NCBI RefSeq assembly: GCF_030142155.1
Contig: NZ_CP126247.1
Span: forward strand, 3,038,001 to 3,102,000
From: Arthrobacter sp. zg-Y820
Lineage (GTDB): Bacteria > Actinomycetota > Actinomycetes > Actinomycetales > Micrococcaceae
Reading direction: 5' to 3'
DNA length: 64,000 bases
Numbering within the stretch: position 1 is the first letter of the stretch; every line of letters starts with the position of its first letter. The notes under the pieces are model-generated. The model searched no databases and was not told the DNA's origin. It saw only the letters and a list, made by a program, of their open reading frames with translations. Shown here in pieces: positions 53,014-61,796 of this stretch. Both the position numbers and the translations under genes were made by a program.

Positions 53014-53554
53014 GAGGGATCCTTCCACAGACCTTCAGGCGTGTTTCGCGCCTCCTTCTCTGCACAGAGCGGACCTGGTCCGCGTGCGTCCTTGCATCCT
53101 GCCGGGCGCGCGAAGACGCGGCCTGGCACAGGACAAAGCCCACCGCTATATGAAGGCTGAAGGTTAAGAGAGGGAAGCAAATATTAACTATAGGGCATTG
53201 CGGGCAGACAAGTCTACCCGGTACCGCAACCCCTGCTTCGCTCGACCCGCCGGACCGTGTCTGGATTCGAGAGAATTCGATCAACCAGATCACCGTGGAA
53301 CGGGGAGCTACAGGCAACACCGGCGCACCGCTGACGCATCGGATACAGATATCTTACCGCACGATGCGCGGATCGCACGTCCAGGTGGTGCGCAAGGCCT
53401 CCCCGCGGTGTGATGACACTCTCCTCCGCCCCGCCGGTTGGCGTACCCTAGTTCCAGCGCTCGATCCGTGCCCGCCGTCCCAGCGGACGCCGGGCAGGTG
53501 CCTGGTGCACCGCCGGCCGCACCCAACATTCAACGACGAAAGTGGATTCCCGCC
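53014..53554. promoter_or_regulatory. Divergent control region between rpoB and the acetyltransferase gene
   Basis: No gene is seen in about 540 bases. On the rpoB strand two good -10 elements occur, TATAGT (53187-53192) and TAGACT (53211-53216), and a further TAAGAT at about 53351; matching -35 boxes are weak. On the plus strand GTTGGCGTACCCT at about 53440 may serve the downstream gene. Transcription start mapping would be needed to choose. Confidence 0.4.
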
Positions 53555-54790
53555 ATGAGCAACCGCCCAGACCAGGCACCCGCAGGCCAAGAAGCAGCAG
53601 CCGGAACCGATGTGGTCATCGTTGGCGGTGCCCGCACCCCGCAGGGCCGCCTGAACGGCCAGCTCGCCTCCTTCACCGCTGTTGAACTCGGCGCCTTCGC
53701 CATTGCCGGAGCCTTGGAAAAGGCCCGTGTTCCGGCCGCCGACGTGCACGCGGTCATCATGGGGCACGTCGTCCAGGCCGGCTGCGGCCAGAACCCGGCC
53801 CGGCAGGCCTCCATCAGGGCCGGCATCGGCTGGAACGTCCCAACCGTCACCATCAACAAGGTGTGCCTTTCGGGTCTGGCTGCGGTGATCGACGCCGCGC
53901 GGCTGATCCGGGGCGGCGAGGCCACCGTGGTGGTTGCCGGGGGCCAGGAATCAATGACCCGCGGCCCGCACCTGCTGCCCGGGTCCCGCCAGGGCTGGAA
54001 CTACGGAAACATTTCGGCGCTCGACTCGGTGGCCCACGACGGCCTGACCGATGCCTTCGACAACGAGTCCATGGGGGTTTCCACCGAGCGCGGCAACACC
54101 AAGCTGGCGATCAAGCGGCTGGAACAGGACGAAGTCGCCGCCGCTTCCCACCGCCGGGCCGCCGCAGCCATGGCCTCCGGTGTGTTCGACACCGAGATCG
54201 TGCCGGTCACCGTTCCCCAGCGCAAGGGCGAGCCCCTGGTGCTTACCGCCGACGAGGGGGTCCGGCCCGGCACCACCTCGGACACGCTCGCCGGCCTCCG
54301 ACCGGCCTTTGACCCCGAGGGCACCATCACCGCCGGAAATTCGTCCCCGCTGTCCGACGGCGCCGCGGCCCTGATTCTCACGACCCGCACCTATGCGGAG
54401 GAAAACGGGCTCGACGTGCTCGCCGTCGTCGGCGCTCCGGGCCAGGTGGCCGGCCCGGACAACACCCTGCATTCCCAGCCGGCCAACGCCGTCTTCGCCG
54501 CCCTGGACCGGGCGGGATGGAACGCCGCGGACCTGGACTTCATCGAAATCAACGAGGCCTTTGGCGCGGTGGCCGTCCAGTCCCTGAATGAGCTCGGCAT
54601 GGACCTGGACCAGTGCAATCTTCACGGCGGCGCGATCGCGCTGGGCCACCCCATCGGTGCTTCCGGTGCCCGGCTGGCGCTGACGGCCGCCCATGAACTG
54701 ATGCGCCGCGGCTCCGGCCGGGCGGCGGTTGCCCTGTGCGGCGGCGGCGGCCAGGGCGAAGCGCTGCTGCTTTACCGCGAACTGTCCTGA
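53555..54790 (+). CDS. Acetyl-CoA C-acetyltransferase (thiolase)
   Basis: Read from the ATG at 53555 (MSNRPDQAPAGQEAAAGTDV); the longer frame upstream lacks similarity. The product has 411 residues. It has the nucleophile in NKVCLSGLAAVIDAARLI, the His in GHPIGASGARLALTA and the second Cys in VALCGGGGQGEALLL. It resembles FadA/AtoB biosynthetic-type thiolases, condensing or cleaving acetoacetyl-CoA. It is a different enzyme from PcaF at 38 kb. It stands alone on the plus strand, facing rplL. Confidence 0.9.
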   Translation: MSNRPDQAPAGQEAAAGTDVVIVGGARTPQGRLNGQLASFTAVELGAFAIAGALEKARVPAADVHAVIMGHVVQAGCGQNPARQASIRAGIGWNVPTVTINKVCLSGLAAVIDAARLIRGGEATVVVAGGQESMTRGPHLLPGSRQGWNYGNISALDSVAHDGLTDAFDNESMGVSTERGNTKLAIKRLEQDEVAAASHRRAAAAMASGVFDTEIVPVTVPQRKGEPLVLTADEGVRPGTTSDTLAGLRPAFDPEGTITAGNSSPLSDGAAALILTTRTYAEENGLDVLAVVGAPGQVAGPDNTLHSQPANAVFAALDRAGWNAADLDFIEINEAFGAVAVQSLNELGMDLDQCNLHGGAIALGHPIGASGARLALTAAHELMRRGSGRAAVALCGGGGQGEALLLYRELS

Positions 54791-54814
54791 TCCACCCGGC
54801 TCCGGGCCGAAACG

Positions 54815-54850
54815 CAGAAAGACCCCGTTCCAAGGAACGGGGTCTTTCTG
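54815..54850. terminator. Bidirectional terminator between the thiolase and rplL
   Basis: A perfect 17-bp stem, CAGAAAGACCCCGTTCC (54815-54831) with its complement (54834-54850) and a 2-base gap, has A/T-rich ends on both sides. It lies between convergent genes and can serve both. Confidence 0.85.
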
Positions 54851-54886
54851 TTCTCCGCAGCGGAAAGCTGCGGAAGGAAAAAACTA

Positions 54887-55261
54887 CTACTTGACGGTAA
54901 CCGTGGCGCCGGCAGCCTCGAGGGCGTCCTTTGCCTTCTCTGCGGCTTCCTTCGTAGCGCCTTCCAGGACAGCCTTCGGGGCGCTGTCGACAACGTCCTT
55001 GGCTTCCTTCAGGCCCAGGGAAGTCAGGGCACGAACTTCCTTGATCACTGCGATCTTCTTGTCGCCGGCGGCTTCGAGGATGACGTCGAATTCAGTCTTC
55101 TCTTCCTCGGCCTCGGCAGCGCCACCGGCGGGACCGGCAACTGCAACAGCAGCAGCGGTAACGTCGAAGGTCTCTTCGAAGAGCTTCACGAAATCAGAAA
55201 GCTCGATGATGGACAGTTCCTTGAAGGCTGCAATGAGCTCTTCGTTGGTCAGCTTCGCCAT
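54887..55261 (-). CDS. rplL: 50S ribosomal protein L7/L12
   Basis: A 124-residue protein: dimerisation domain ([20 protein letters not shown]), an Ala/Gly hinge ([16 protein letters not shown]) and a C-terminal domain ([20 protein letters not shown], then [15 protein letters not shown]) that recruits translation factors. It is present in several copies on the stalk, bound to L10. It follows rplJ after 78 bases. Confidence 0.98.
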   Translation of the reverse strand: MAKLTNEELIAAFKELSIIELSDFVKLFEETFDVTAAAVAVAGPAGGAAEAEEEKTEFDVILEAAGDKKIAVIKEVRALTSLGLKEAKDVVDSAPKAVLEGATKEAAEKAKDALEAAGATVTVK

Positions 55262-55339
55262 GGTGTGGCGTCCTTCCTATAAGTGGTGCGCGGGCACCAA
55301 TGTGGTGCGTCGGCACCGGAGTGTGGATTGGAAGAGCGA

Positions 55340-55903
55340 TTACTCTTCGGTGGCTGCTTCTGCGGCCGGAGCTTCTTCTGCGGCGGCCGGAGCCTCTTCC
55401 GCAGCGGGAGCAGATTCGGTGCCCTCGTCGAGCTTCAGGCGCAGTGCATCTACCGAGCGGACCAGCATGGACATCGGTGCCTTGAGGACACCGGCGACGC
55501 GTGCGAGCTGGAACTCACGGGATTCAAGAGCAGCCAAAGCGGCAACACCGGCTGCGTCGAGGTTGTTGCCCTCGAAAACGCCGGTCTTGATGATGAGCTG
55601 CGGGTTGGTCTTGGCAAAATCCGTCAGGCTCTTTGCAGCTGCAACTGCGTCACCCTTGATGAAGGCGATTGCAGTAGGTCCGGCAAGCTGGCCGTCGAAC
55701 GCGTCGATGCCGGCTTCCTTGGCTGCAATGCCAGTCAGGGTGTTCTTGACGACCGAGTACTTGGTGTCCTGGCCGAGCGAACGACGCAGCTCCTTGAGCT
55801 GTGCAACGGTGAGCCCGCGGTATTCGGTTAGGACGGCAGCAGTTGAATCCTTGAAATCGGTGACGATTTCTTCAACAGCCGTTACCTTTGTTGGCGTTGC
55901 CAT
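55340..55903 (-). CDS. rplJ: 50S ribosomal protein L10
   Basis: A 187-residue protein with TAAVLTEYRGLTVAQLKELR and SVVKNTLTGIAAKEAGIDAF. The C-terminal region carries an Ala/Glu-rich end ([20 protein letters not shown]). L10 anchors L7/L12 dimers. Upstream is a roughly 250-base leader with a terminator-like hairpin, which fits L10-L12 autoregulation known in other bacteria. Confidence 0.97.
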   Translation of the reverse strand: MATPTKVTAVEEIVTDFKDSTAAVLTEYRGLTVAQLKELRRSLGQDTKYSVVKNTLTGIAAKEAGIDAFDGQLAGPTAIAFIKGDAVAAAKSLTDFAKTNPQLIIKTGVFEGNNLDAAGVAALAALESREFQLARVAGVLKAPMSMLVRSVDALRLKLDEGTESAPAAEEAPAAAEEAPAAEAATEE

Positions 55904-55951
55904 CTAACCCTCCTTCCGGGGAATAGTGCCGGTGGATCGGGTCCCGAACAT

Positions 55952-55980
55952 AAAAAACGCCCCGGGCAGATGCACGGGGC
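55952..55980 (-). terminator. Terminator-like hairpin in the rplJ leader
   Basis: The minus strand reads GCCCCG, a 10-base loop, CGGGGC, then GTTTTTT. It matches an intrinsic terminator yet lies between the rplJ promoter and the gene, so it would act as an attenuator. Confidence 0.65.
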
Positions 55981-56152
55981 TGAGCAGTGGTAACGCATAA
56001 GCGTACCGTTTGCTGAGTTCGTTCACCTGCGCAGGCCGCCCTCTGAAGGGACTTTCGGATGTCCGATCAACCGAGGTCCATCCGCGCGCCTGGAGTTCCG
56101 GGAGCTAAGGATGGGATTGAAAGCACATCGACCGACGGTCTTTGGTATATCC

Positions 56153-56181
56153 AGAGTACGGGAGAATCACCGCCCGGCCAA
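56153..56181 (-). promoter_or_regulatory. Candidate rplJ-rplL promoter
   Basis: TTGGCC (56176-56181), a 17-base spacer and TACTCT (56153-56158) on the minus strand, just after the GNAT gene stop codon. Confidence 0.55.
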
Positions 56182-56220
56182 ATCCCCTGCGCAGGGCCGG
56201 TCCGGCCGGGCGGCGCGGCG

Positions 56221-57324
56221 TCAGGAAGCGCCGCCGATCACCTTCTGCCACTCCCCCGAATAACCCGCCGGCTGAAAGCCAAGCTCGTCATTGATGGCCA
56301 GCATGTGCTCGTTCTCGGCCGCATTCCACGTCCAGATCCGGGCGGTTTCCGGCAGCTCTTCCCGCAGCCGGACCAGGTTCGCGGCCTTGAGCAGCATGCC
56401 GAGCCGGTGGCCCCGGTGCTCCCGGAGAACCAGTGTGTCGTCCTGGAAGGCGACCGCCGGATTGCTGTTGAACACCATCAGCACCGTGTGCCCGGCCAGC
56501 GCTCCGGTGGGAAGGTGCCGCACCGCACTGACCAGCACCTCGGCGTCCATGTCCAGCGCCTTCCGCTCGGCCTCCCGGACGCGGGCGGCGTCCCACTGTT
56601 CCTCTTCGACATCCAAGCCGGCCATTGGCGGAGCCACGCTCATCGCCTGTTTCAGCCGCGCATACGCGTCCACGAGGCGCTCCGGGCACGCACCGCGCCA
56701 GAATTCGAGACCATAGTCGGCACCGGACGCGGCTGCCGCGGCGTCAAGCGCTTCCTGCCCGACGGCGGCTGCCGCCAGATCCAGCCTGCTGATCCGCTCC
56801 ACCTGTTCCAGGCTAAAGCCGCTTTTCGTGGCGAAGACAGCGGCAGCGTCGGCGGGGATGCTGCCCGCTCCGCTTTTCGGTGCAAGCGTGCCGCCGCTGC
56901 CCGCAGCGGGCCGCTCCGGATGGTCCGTCTCGCTCAGGATCGTCCTTCGGCCTCCGGCTGCCGCCGCCTGCTCGACTGCTGCGTACAGGCGCGAACCGAG
57001 CCCCGCCCGGCGTGCCTGCGGTGCCACCACCACTTTCACCGAGGCGGAGTGCGTGTTGTCGGCCAGCGGCAGGCTCAGCGTCGCCAGCCCCAGAATCTCC
57101 TTGCCGGAGCGGGCGGCCAGCAGCACCCGCCGCCGCACCGGCGAGGGGCGGCACCCGGCCAGCTGCGTTGCAGGCGAGTCATGGAAGTCGGTGTTGCCCC
57201 ACAGCTCCAGCATGTGGTCGTTCAGCAATTGGCCCGCGGCTATAAAGTCCGCGGCGGCAGGATCCCCCGGGTCCAGGCTAGAGGGAATGACGAGCGGGGA
57301 TATCACGGGGACCGTTTTAGTCAT
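56221..57324 (-). CDS. GNAT-family acetyltransferase, two-domain (mycothiol-synthase-like)
   Basis: A 367-residue protein with two GNAT modules. The first has the acetyl-CoA loop VKVVVAPQARRAGLGSRLYA (about 95-115). The second has DDTLVLREHRGHRLGMLLKA (about 300-320) and ends in WNAAENEHMLAINDELGFQP. The arrangement resembles MshD and related tandem GNATs, but substrate is unknown. It sits alone between the rplA terminator and the rplJ promoter, an unusual place for a metabolic gene. GNAT identity is firm. Confidence 0.85.
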   Translation of the reverse strand: MTKTVPVISPLVIPSSLDPGDPAAADFIAAGQLLNDHMLELWGNTDFHDSPATQLAGCRPSPVRRRVLLAARSGKEILGLATLSLPLADNTHSASVKVVVAPQARRAGLGSRLYAAVEQAAAAGGRRTILSETDHPERPAAGSGGTLAPKSGAGSIPADAAAVFATKSGFSLEQVERISRLDLAAAAVGQEALDAAAAASGADYGLEFWRGACPERLVDAYARLKQAMSVAPPMAGLDVEEEQWDAARVREAERKALDMDAEVLVSAVRHLPTGALAGHTVLMVFNSNPAVAFQDDTLVLREHRGHRLGMLLKAANLVRLREELPETARIWTWNAAENEHMLAINDELGFQPAGYSGEWQKVIGGAS

Positions 57325-57361
57325 GGCTCACATCCTGCCGGAAGTGCCTGCAGATACGCAA

Positions 57362-57394
57362 AAGGCGGCCGCAGCGAAAAGCTGCGGCCGCCTT
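57362..57394 (-). terminator. Terminator after rplK-rplA
   Basis: A perfect 14-bp stem, AAGGCGGCCGCAGC (57362-57375) with its complement (57381-57394), a 5-base loop, and CCTTTTG on the minus strand. It lies about 55 bases past rplA. Confidence 0.85.
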
Positions 57395-57447
57395 CAGCGG
57401 ATTCGGGACGGCCAGCGTCCCTTGGGGCCGGTTAGGCCTAAAACCAA

Positions 57448-58155
57448 TTACGCGTCGGCAAGTACCTTGGTCACGGCCGGGTCCACGGAGATGCCCGGGC
57501 CGAACGTGGTGGAGACGGTTGCCTTCTGGATGTAGCGTCCCTTGGAAGCGGACGGCTTCAGGCGCAGAACTTCTTCAAGGGCTGCAGCGTAGTTCTCGGC
57601 CAGCTTCTGCTGATCGAAGGACACCTTGCCGATGATGAAGTGCAGGTTGGAGTGCTTGTCGACGCGGAAGTCGATCTTTCCGCCCTTGATGTCGGTGACA
57701 GCCTTGGCGACGTTCGGCGTAACCGTGCCGGTCTTCGGGTTCGGCATCAGGTTACGCGGGCCCAGGACACGGCCCAGGCGGCCGACCTTGCCCATCATGT
57801 CCGGGGTAGCAACGGCGGCGTCGAAGTCGACCCAGCCTGCTGCAACCTTTTCGATCATGTCATCGGAACCAACGAAGTCAGCGCCGGCTGCAATAGCCTG
57901 CTCTGCCTTTTCGCCCGTTGCGAAAACCAGGACGCGGGCGGTCTTACCCGTACCGTGGGGCAGGTTGACCGTGCCGCGGACCATCTGATCGGCCTTGCGG
58001 GGGTCAACGCCCAGACGGAAGGCAACCTCTACAGTCGCATCGAACTTGGACGGGTTGGTTGCCTTCGCCAGCTCTACAGCCTCAACCGGTGCGTACAGCT
58101 TGTCCGCATCGATCTTGGCTACAGCTGCTTCATATGCTTTGCTGCGCTTTGCCAT
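57448..58155 (-). CDS. rplA: 50S ribosomal protein L1
   Basis: Read from the ATG at 58155 ([20 protein letters not shown]), giving 235 residues; the longer frame upstream is leader. It has [20 protein letters not shown] and the L1 signature [21 protein letters not shown]1 forms the mobile stalk beside the E site and in other bacteria represses the L11 operon. It follows rplK after 144 bases, unusually wide for this pair. Confidence 0.97.
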   Translation of the reverse strand: MAKRSKAYEAAVAKIDADKLYAPVEAVELAKATNPSKFDATVEVAFRLGVDPRKADQMVRGTVNLPHGTGKTARVLVFATGEKAEQAIAAGADFVGSDDMIEKVAAGWVDFDAAVATPDMMGKVGRLGRVLGPRNLMPNPKTGTVTPNVAKAVTDIKGGKIDFRVDKHSNLHFIIGKVSFDQQKLAENYAAALEEVLRLKPSASKGRYIQKATVSTTFGPGISVDPAVTKVLADA

Positions 58156-58299
58156 CTGCTTTTTCTCCTTGTGCAGTCGTGGTCTGTCGGACCGCGCTCG
58201 GCCCTGCCACACGCCGTCGTGCCCGATGGCACGATCAGCTTTTTATGAGTGTAAATGTTTGGTCGGCGGGCGGACCCGCTTTCCGGAAGTGCGGGCTGA

Positions 58300-58731
58300 T
58301 TAGCCTTCTACGGTGATACCCATGGAGCGGGCGGTGCCGGCGATGATCTTGGCGGCAGCCTTCACGTCGTTGGCGTTGAGGTCTTCCATCTTCATGGTGG
58401 CGATCTCTTCGACCTGGGCCTGCGTCAGGTTGGCAACCTTGGTGGTGTGCGGGGTTGCGGAACCCTTGGCGACGCCGGCGGCCTTCTTGATCAGCTGGGC
58501 AGCCGGAGGAGTCTTCGTGATGAAGGTGAAGGAACGGTCTTCGTAGACCGTGATTTCCACGGGGATGACGTTGCCGCGCTGGGATTCCGTTGCAGCGTTG
58601 TACGCCTTGCAGAATTCCATGATGTTGACACCGTGCTGGCCAAGTGCCGGACCAATCGGAGGAGCCGGGTTGGCGGCACCTGCGTTGATCTGCAGCTTGA
58701 TGAGGCCGGTGACCTTTTTCTTGGGGGCCAT
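58300..58731 (-). CDS. rplK: 50S ribosomal protein L11
   Basis: A 143-residue protein with the N-terminal proline loop [20 protein letters not shown], the thiostrepton-binding region, and the C-terminal [19 protein letters not shown]. It is at the base of the factor-binding stalk. No unusual change seen at the conserved prolines. It follows nusG after 129 bases. Confidence 0.98.
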
Positions 58732-58860
58732 GAAAGGGTCCTTCTCTAAATTATGTTCCCGGGGAACAGGAGCGTCCGTCCGGGTTGGTGGCCGCCATGG
58801 CGTGGCGGCCGGACGCTGCCGGCAGGGTAAAGCGGACCTGCAGACAACGAAGTCTTTGTG

Positions 58861-59697
58861 CTACTGCAGCTTCGTGACCTGGCCGAAGCCAAGGGTCACC
58901 GGAGTCTCGCGCTCGAAGATGGTCACGAGGACCACCAGCTGCTGGGACTCGGGCTTGATCTCGGAGATCGTGGCCTGGAGCGTCTCGAACGGGCCTTCGT
59001 TGACCGTTACGGGCTCGCCGACCTCGAAGTCCACTGCGTAGTTCGAAGACTCCTGCGCGGGCTTGCCGGCTTCGGTCTTCGGGGAAACCACTGTGTGCTC
59101 CAGCATGGAGTAAACCTCTTTGAGGCTCAGCGGCACCGGGTTGTGGGCGTTGCCCACGAAGCCGGTGACGCCGGGAGTGTGCCGGACAACGCCCCAGGAC
59201 GCGTCGGTCAGTTCCATGCGGACCAGAACGTAACCGGGGATGCGCACCCGGTTGACGATCTTGCGGGTCGTGTTCTTGATCTCGACGACTTCCTCCATCG
59301 GAACCTGGATTTCGAAGATGTTCTCTTCCATGTCCAGGGTCTGGATGCGGGTCTCGAGGTTTGCCTTGACGCGGTTTTCGTAACCTGCGTAGGAGTGGAT
59401 GACGTACCAGTCACCCTCCTGGCGGCGCAGCTTGGCCTTGAAGGCCTCTGCGGGATCTTCCTCGGGCTCTTCTGCAGAATCATCTTCTGCGGAGCCTTCA
59501 GATGCGGAGTCGTCGGAGACTGAGTCTTCGGAGTCTGCGGAATCAGAGTTCACGGCCTCATCGGCGGTATCGGCGTCTTCTGCCGTCACATCGCCCTCAG
59601 CGGTGGCCTCGGCGGCGTCCGCTGCGGTCGTTTCATCCTCGGCATCCAGATCAGCGGTTTCGTCATTGATCTGTGATTCGAGTTCTTGCTCGGACAC
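58861..59697 (-). CDS. nusG: Transcription termination/antitermination factor NusG with an acidic N-terminal extension
   Basis: A 278-residue protein from the GTG at 59697. Residues about 100-215 form the NGN domain ([20 protein letters not shown], then [20 protein letters not shown]). A KOW domain follows ([20 protein letters not shown]). Residues 1 to about 95 are almost only Glu, Asp, Ala, Ser and Thr. Escherichia coli NusG has 181 residues. NusG links RNA polymerase with Rho or with S10 on the ribosome. It follows secE after 95 bases. Confidence 0.96.
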   Translation of the reverse strand: MSEQELESQINDETADLDAEDETTAADAAEATAEGDVTAEDADTADEAVNSDSADSEDSVSDDSASEGSAEDDSAEEPEEDPAEAFKAKLRRQEGDWYVIHSYAGYENRVKANLETRIQTLDMEENIFEIQVPMEEVVEIKNTTRKIVNRVRIPGYVLVRMELTDASWGVVRHTPGVTGFVGNAHNPVPLSLKEVYSMLEHTVVSPKTEAGKPAQESSNYAVDFEVGEPVTVNEGPFETLQATISEIKPESQQLVVLVTIFERETPVTLGFGQVTKLQ

Positions 59698-59792
59698 GTA
59701 GATTCCTGCTTTCTTCTTCAGAGCTCTATGGGGTTTGTCACTAGCTCAAAGGCCTGCGGTTCCTGCCCTTGGGGCGGAACACAGGCAGGGCG

Positions 59793-60059
59793 CTAGCTCT
59801 CGCCGCTGCCTTCACCGAAGATCCACAGTGCTCCTGCACCAAAGACAAAATCCAGAACTGTCACGATAACGATCATCACGACCACAAAGGCCAGGACCAC
59901 GAGGGTGTATCTCAGCAGTTCCTTGCGGGTGGGGGTAACCACCTTTTTCAGTTCAGCAACAACCTGACGCAGAAAGAGCGTTATGGCCGCGAAGAAGCCG
60001 CGCTTCTTGGGCCCGCTGGAGGGGTGTCCCTTGGAGCTGCTGGCAGCTGTCTCGGTCAC
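59793..60059 (-). CDS. secE: Preprotein translocase subunit SecE
   Basis: The preferred start is the GTG at 60059 (read MTETAASSSKGHPSSG), with GAGG seven bases upstream; a GTG four codons earlier is the alternative. The product has 88 residues: a basic cytoplasmic part with FLRQVVAELKKVVTPTRKEL and one membrane helix (TLVVLAFVVVMIVIVTVLDF). It clamps SecY. The order tRNA-Trp, secE, nusG, rplK, rplA is typical of actinobacteria. Confidence 0.96.
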   Translation of the reverse strand: MTETAASSSKGHPSSGPKKRGFFAAITLFLRQVVAELKKVVTPTRKELLRYTLVVLAFVVVMIVIVTVLDFVFGAGALWIFGEGSGES

Positions 60060-60156
60060 CTTTCGCCTCACTCATCTGTTCGGTTCACAGTCGCAGCGCG
60101 TGCTGGGACTGCTGCTTCATGAAGGACTGCTGAGCTGTCGTGATGACAGTCGTGCG

Positions 60157-60229
60157 CAGGGCAGACAGGACTCGAACCTGCAACCTGCGGTTTTGGAGAC
60201 CGCTGCGCTACCAATTGCGCCACTACCCT
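60157..60229 (-). tRNA. tRNA-Trp (anticodon CCA)
   Basis: The reverse strand folds as a full cloverleaf: acceptor AGGGTAG/CTGCCCT with one G-T pair, anticodon stem GCGGT/ACCGC around the loop CTCCAAA (anticodon CCA), and TpsiC arm GCAGG-TTCGAGT-CCTGT. The discriminator is G and the 3' CCA is not encoded. It is 73 bases long, about 97 bases upstream of secE. Confidence 0.97.
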
Positions 60230-60242
60230 ATGGAGGAAATCA

Positions 60243-60272
60243 ACTCTACCGGTAATACCCCTCGTCAGCGAA
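60243..60272 (-). promoter_or_regulatory. Candidate tRNA-Trp promoter
   Basis: The minus strand has TTCGCT (60267-60272), an 18-base spacer and TAGAGT (60243-60248), ending 14 bases before the mature tRNA. The rest of the 313-base gap to the aminotransferase gene shows a further TAGACT at about 60319 but nothing else I can support. Confidence 0.5.
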
Positions 60273-60542
60273 CCGGCGACGGGCACAAACCAGTGTCGAG
60301 ACTTCAACACCGAAGGTCTAGTCTACTCAATGTTTCCGGTTCCGTCGAACCGGGCCGCCAGGGGTGCGCTGCGGCGTCATTTTCCCGGCCGGATCCCGCC
60401 GGATCGCGCCGCGCTGCGCCGACCTTCCGGCGCTCTTTCCGCGCTGATTCCGGCGCCGCCCCGACCGCAAGAAACGGCCGGGACCTGCCCCTGCACCTAA
60501 ACTGGGAGGAAACACGCCACCGCAACCACAGACGGGAACGTC

Positions 60543-61763
60543 ATGCCTTCCACCGGCCGTATTTCAGAGCGCATCGCCTCCATCGCAGAATCCGCCACTC
60601 TTGCCGTAGATGCCAAGGCGAAGGCCCTCAAGGCCGCCGGACGCCCCGTGATCGGCTTCGGGGCCGGCGAACCGGACTTCCCCACCCCGGAGTACATTGT
60701 CGACGCCGCCGTCGAGGCCGCCCGCACCCCCCGTTTCCACCGTTACTCCCCCGCCGGCGGCCTGCCGGAGCTGAAGAAGGCCATCGCGGCGAAAACCCTG
60801 CGTGACTCGGGCTACTCAGTGGATCCGTCCCAGATCCTGGTGACCAACGGCGGCAAGCAGGCCGTCTACGAGGCCTTCGCCACCCTCTTGAATCCCGGCG
60901 ACGAGGTCCTGCTGCCCGCCCCGTACTGGACCACCTACCCCGAGGCCATCCGGCTCGCCGGCGGGGTTCCCGTCGAGGTTTTCGCCGGCCCCGAGCAGGG
61001 CTACATGGTGACCGTGGAGCAGCTCGAGGCCGCCCGCACCGACAAGACCAAGCTGCTGCTCTTCTGCTCCCCCTCCAACCCCACCGGCGCCGTCTACCCC
61101 GCCGAGCAGGTCGCGGCGATCGGCCGGTGGGCAGCCGAGCAGGGCCTGTGGGTGGTCACCGACGAAATTTACGAGCACCTGACGTACGACGGCGTGGAGT
61201 TCACCTCCATCGCGACCGCCGCGCCCGAGCTGGGCGACAGGGTGGTTGTGCTCAACGGCGTGGCCAAGACCTACGCCATGACCGGCTGGCGCGTGGGTTG
61301 GATGATCGCCGCCGCCGACGTCATCAAGGCGGCCACCAACCTCCAGTCGCACCTGTCCTCCAACGTTGCCAACGTCTCCCAGATGGCAGCGCTGGCCGCC
61401 GTGTCGGGGCCGCTGACCGCCGTCGAGGACATGAAGACTGCCTTCGATCGCCGCCGCAAGGCCATGGTCTCGGCGCTGAACTCGATTGACGGGGTCGTCT
61501 GCCCCATGCCGGAGGGCGCCTTCTATGCCTACGCCGACGTCCGCGGACTCCTCGGGCGGGAATTCCCGGGCAGCAACGGGCCGGTGCGGCCGCAGACCTC
61601 AGCGGAGCTGGCCGCACTGATCCTGGAGACGGTGGAGGTGGCGGTGGTCCCCGGTGAGGCATTCGGACCGTCGGGCTACCTCCGCCTGTCGTACGCCCTC
61701 GGCGACGAGGACCTGGCGGCAGGCATGTCCCGGCTGCAGGAATTTCTGGGCCGGGCCCAGTAG
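60543..61763 (+). CDS. Pyridoxal-phosphate aminotransferase, aspartate aminotransferase type
   Basis: A 406-residue class I aminotransferase with [20 protein letters not shown], the cofactor-binding [12 protein letters not shown] and the PLP lysine in [16 protein letters not shown]; the arginine near the end lies in [12 protein letters not shown]. It matches the AspC/AspB group of Gram-positives (aspartate or prephenate substrates). It stands alone on the plus strand. The substrate cannot be read from sequence alone. Confidence 0.9.
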   Translation: MPSTGRISERIASIAESATLAVDAKAKALKAAGRPVIGFGAGEPDFPTPEYIVDAAVEAARTPRFHRYSPAGGLPELKKAIAAKTLRDSGYSVDPSQILVTNGGKQAVYEAFATLLNPGDEVLLPAPYWTTYPEAIRLAGGVPVEVFAGPEQGYMVTVEQLEAARTDKTKLLLFCSPSNPTGAVYPAEQVAAIGRWAAEQGLWVVTDEIYEHLTYDGVEFTSIATAAPELGDRVVVLNGVAKTYAMTGWRVGWMIAAADVIKAATNLQSHLSSNVANVSQMAALAAVSGPLTAVEDMKTAFDRRRKAMVSALNSIDGVVCPMPEGAFYAYADVRGLLGREFPGSNGPVRPQTSAELAALILETVEVAVVPGEAFGPSGYLRLSYALGDEDLAAGMSRLQEFLGRAQ

Positions 61764-61796
61764 CTGCACCGGTCCTCCTCCCGGCCGCCTGCTGCC

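Larger units (their letters stand above)
55904..56220 (-). promoter_or_regulatory. rplJ leader region (probable L10 leader)
   Basis: These 317 bases hold no gene. The promoter lies at its far end (56153-56181). The leader continues about 200 bases and ends with a GC hairpin plus six T residues at 55952-55980, 50 bases before rplJ. The layout of promoter, long structured leader and terminator suggests an L10-type attenuator; RNA folding is not computed here. Confidence 0.55.

Noticed and set aside
53555..54790. Thiolase as a second pca gene
   Set aside because: It is on the other strand, 8 kb from the pca operon beyond rpoBC, and the operon has its own pcaF.
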